From Calcarisporiella thermophila CBS 279.70 (taxonomy: Eukaryota > Calcarisporiellomycota), in the NCBI RefSeq assembly GCF_041956535.1, contig NW_027192201.1, positions 12,692 to 42,772 on the forward strand: a stretch of DNA of 30,081 nt. The letters run 5' to 3'. Position numbers and translations under genes: made by a program. Shown here in pieces: positions 28,912 to 30,081 of this stretch. The notes beneath the pieces are model-generated. The model was given only the letters and a program-made list of their open reading frames with translations. It did not search any database and had not been told where the DNA came from. The first letter of the stretch is position 1; each line of letters opens with the position of its first letter.

Positions 28912-29157
28912 AGCGGTAATAGAAAGTTCGGATAGAGCAAGACTAAAACTGGAGTGACGAAGCAATCCTTCCTCTCTCCCAATCCGCTCTTTCCCTCCTC
29001 CCCTCCTCTTTACTTCATATCTTTCACCAAATACCCGATCACTATATACATCTAATGTACCCTTTATTCCTCCCTTTTTCTTATTTCATTGTAATCATTA
29101 AACTCTTGTAAGCTACGGAAACTAATAAAAGTCTCCGCTGATTGATCAAAAAAAAAA
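28903..29157 (+). mobile_element. Second SINE-like element (SINE 2), host of SINE 1
   Basis: About 255 nt ending in ATTGATCA plus poly(A), the same 3' end as SINE 1 (also GGAAA-x-TAA...ATAAAAGT-x-TC-x just before it), but with an unrelated 5' part. Its start is near the UUCG-type hairpin GCTCC-TTCG-GGAGC at 28900-28914. A 9-bp CCTAAGCTC occurs both before the start (28539-28547 and 28893-28901 because of SINE 1) and after the poly(A) (29158-29166), consistent with its own target duplication. SINE 1 split it at its 5' edge. The stretch GACTAAAACTGGAGTGACGA near 28939-28960 is vaguely like the U6 snRNA ACTAAAATTGGAACGA block, but that origin is unproven. Confidence 0.65.
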
Positions 29158-29166
29158 CCTAAGCTC

Positions 29167-29543
29167 TTGATTATCCTTCCTTAAACACTTCAGAAGACTA
29201 ATAAACGACACAAGATGGTGGTTTGAAACGTATCCGGTTCTATCTCAATACAAAATAGCACGTCTTTTATTGTAAATGAAATATCGGTCTTTTTGTACTG
29301 TTGTTAACGTATCACATAGGGAAAAATATAAATAATAAGAGTAATAAAATGGCATCATATCAATATAATAAAGTTATCATAAAATAAGGTTGGCGTAATA
29401 AATAACCGTATAATATTAAATATTCTCACAAAAGGGCTCAGTTAAAGAAATAAAGATAATAAAGTGATCAAGTCACAAAAGCTAAGCCTCCATTCTCTAC
29501 TACTGCGCCATTGATACATTTAGTTCCAAATTTCCTCACAACA
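29167..29543. other. AT-rich spacer
   Basis: No gene, RNA or repeat was recognised between the SINE 2 end and the possible LTR fragment. Confidence 0.4.
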
Positions 29544-29830
29544 ATGTTATGAACCGTGGTGGACTTAACCAATGAGAATCGCCTAGCGAGAAGGAAATCT
29601 AATCTTTTATTTCAAATCTAATCTTTTCATCTAATTTTTGGAAGACCAATTCTTTAATTTGAGCGTTACCTTTGTTCTACCCTATTCACTTTTTGACAAA
29701 TATTACGTGATATGTGAAATGTTTCTTTTGTTATACCATTCTATCTATTCTACTATTTCCATCTATCTGTTTTCTTATTCTTATATAAGGCTTAACCTTT
29801 TTATTCTAATTAATAACAAGTTCCTATCAA
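29544..29830 (+). mobile_element. Possible LTR fragment
   Basis: It begins TGTTATGAACCGTGGTGGAC, a TGT start of LTR style, and has TATATAAGG near 29783 followed by T-rich sequence. It would be interrupted by the inverted SINE at 29831. There is no second LTR or internal region in the window, and the 75-codon frame at 29638-29865 has no domain. Confidence 0.3.
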
Positions 29831-30081
29831 TTTTTTTTGATCAATCAATGGAAACTTTTATTTAATTTCCATATATTACATGAAGTTAATGTCAATGGAC
29901 TTAACATAACGAGATATAGGCCCTTGATCGATAGACGTTCAATCGATATGCGTGTATCGTAGTTGTCGTGAATAGCATGTACGTGAAACCAATGTAATCG
30001 TTGTACTTATCGTAAGGGCGATCTTTTCAATAATCAAGACTCAGCTTCTGATCAAGTGGATAGCAGTCACAAACTAAGAGT
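29831..30081 (-). mobile_element. SINE 1, second copy, inverted, cut by window end
   Basis: The reverse complement matches 28635-28885 with about seven substitutions over roughly 245 nt by eye, including the 3' hairpin, ATTGATCA and a shorter poly(A) (29831-29838 on the plus strand). The window ends just before the tRNA-like head would be reached. Together with the plus-strand copy it makes an inverted repeat with about 0.94 kb between the arms. Confidence 0.9.

Noticed and set aside
1-30081. Bacterial-style operons, Shine-Dalgarno sites or riboswitches
   Set aside because: Spliceosomal introns, TATA boxes, poly(A) signals and single-gene units indicate a eukaryotic chromosome; none of these bacterial features was seen.

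Overview
The window looks like a eukaryotic, most likely fungal, chromosome segment. It has AT-rich spacers, single-gene transcription units with TATA boxes about 60-180 bp upstream of the start codon, and a dehydrogenase gene split by four short GT-AG introns of 82-117 nt. It also has a fungal-type multi-membrane GT2 polysaccharide synthase, small secreted cysteine-rich proteins and a dense load of decayed transposons. Tc1, Gypsy and DIRS-like relics plus SINEs would suit an early-diverging filamentous fungus, but the lineage is an inference and no species is assigned.

Layout. 1-2305: two different decayed Tc1-type (DD34E) transposase genes. 2627-3115 (-): a broken DIRS-like RT/RNase H piece. 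3287-3499 (-): an intact 70-aa secreted peptide with 12 cysteines. 4063-4500: a third Tc1 relic. 4500-6130: mostly empty, with a 26-bp palindrome and a weak LysM-like reading frame. 6131-7329 (-): a five-exon SDR gene. 8190-8753 (-): an alpha/beta-hydrolase pseudogene. 11009-12298 (+): an intact intronless class 3 lipase in a locally GC-richer patch. 12795-13634 (-): an NmrA-like NAD(P)-binding protein convergent with the lipase. 14685-17000: a transposon graveyard with a fourth Tc1 relic followed by two convergent Gypsy derivatives that share an abnormal RT-integrase junction.

19.5-27.6 kb holds a small secreted protein and three sugar genes: a type II membrane GT31-like glycosyltransferase (-), a UDP-glucose 4-epimerase (-) and a GT2 polysaccharide synthase (+). 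The last two are divergent. Epimerase plus a galactosyltransferase-like enzyme plus a membrane synthase could together supply and build a galactose-containing cell-surface glycan; this is inferred from adjacency only.

28.08-30.08 kb is a stacked insertion site. A tRNA-Thr(AGU) gene (-) has a probable solo LTR starting 10 bp from its 5' end. Next to it lie two SINE types, one inserted at the 5' edge of the other, that share a 3' tail. A third SINE copy, about 97% identical to the first and inverted, runs off the window end.

The most distinctive material is the SINE pair with its tRNA-like CCA-ended head, the shared chimeric Gypsy junction, the sugar-gene group and the 12-cysteine peptide.
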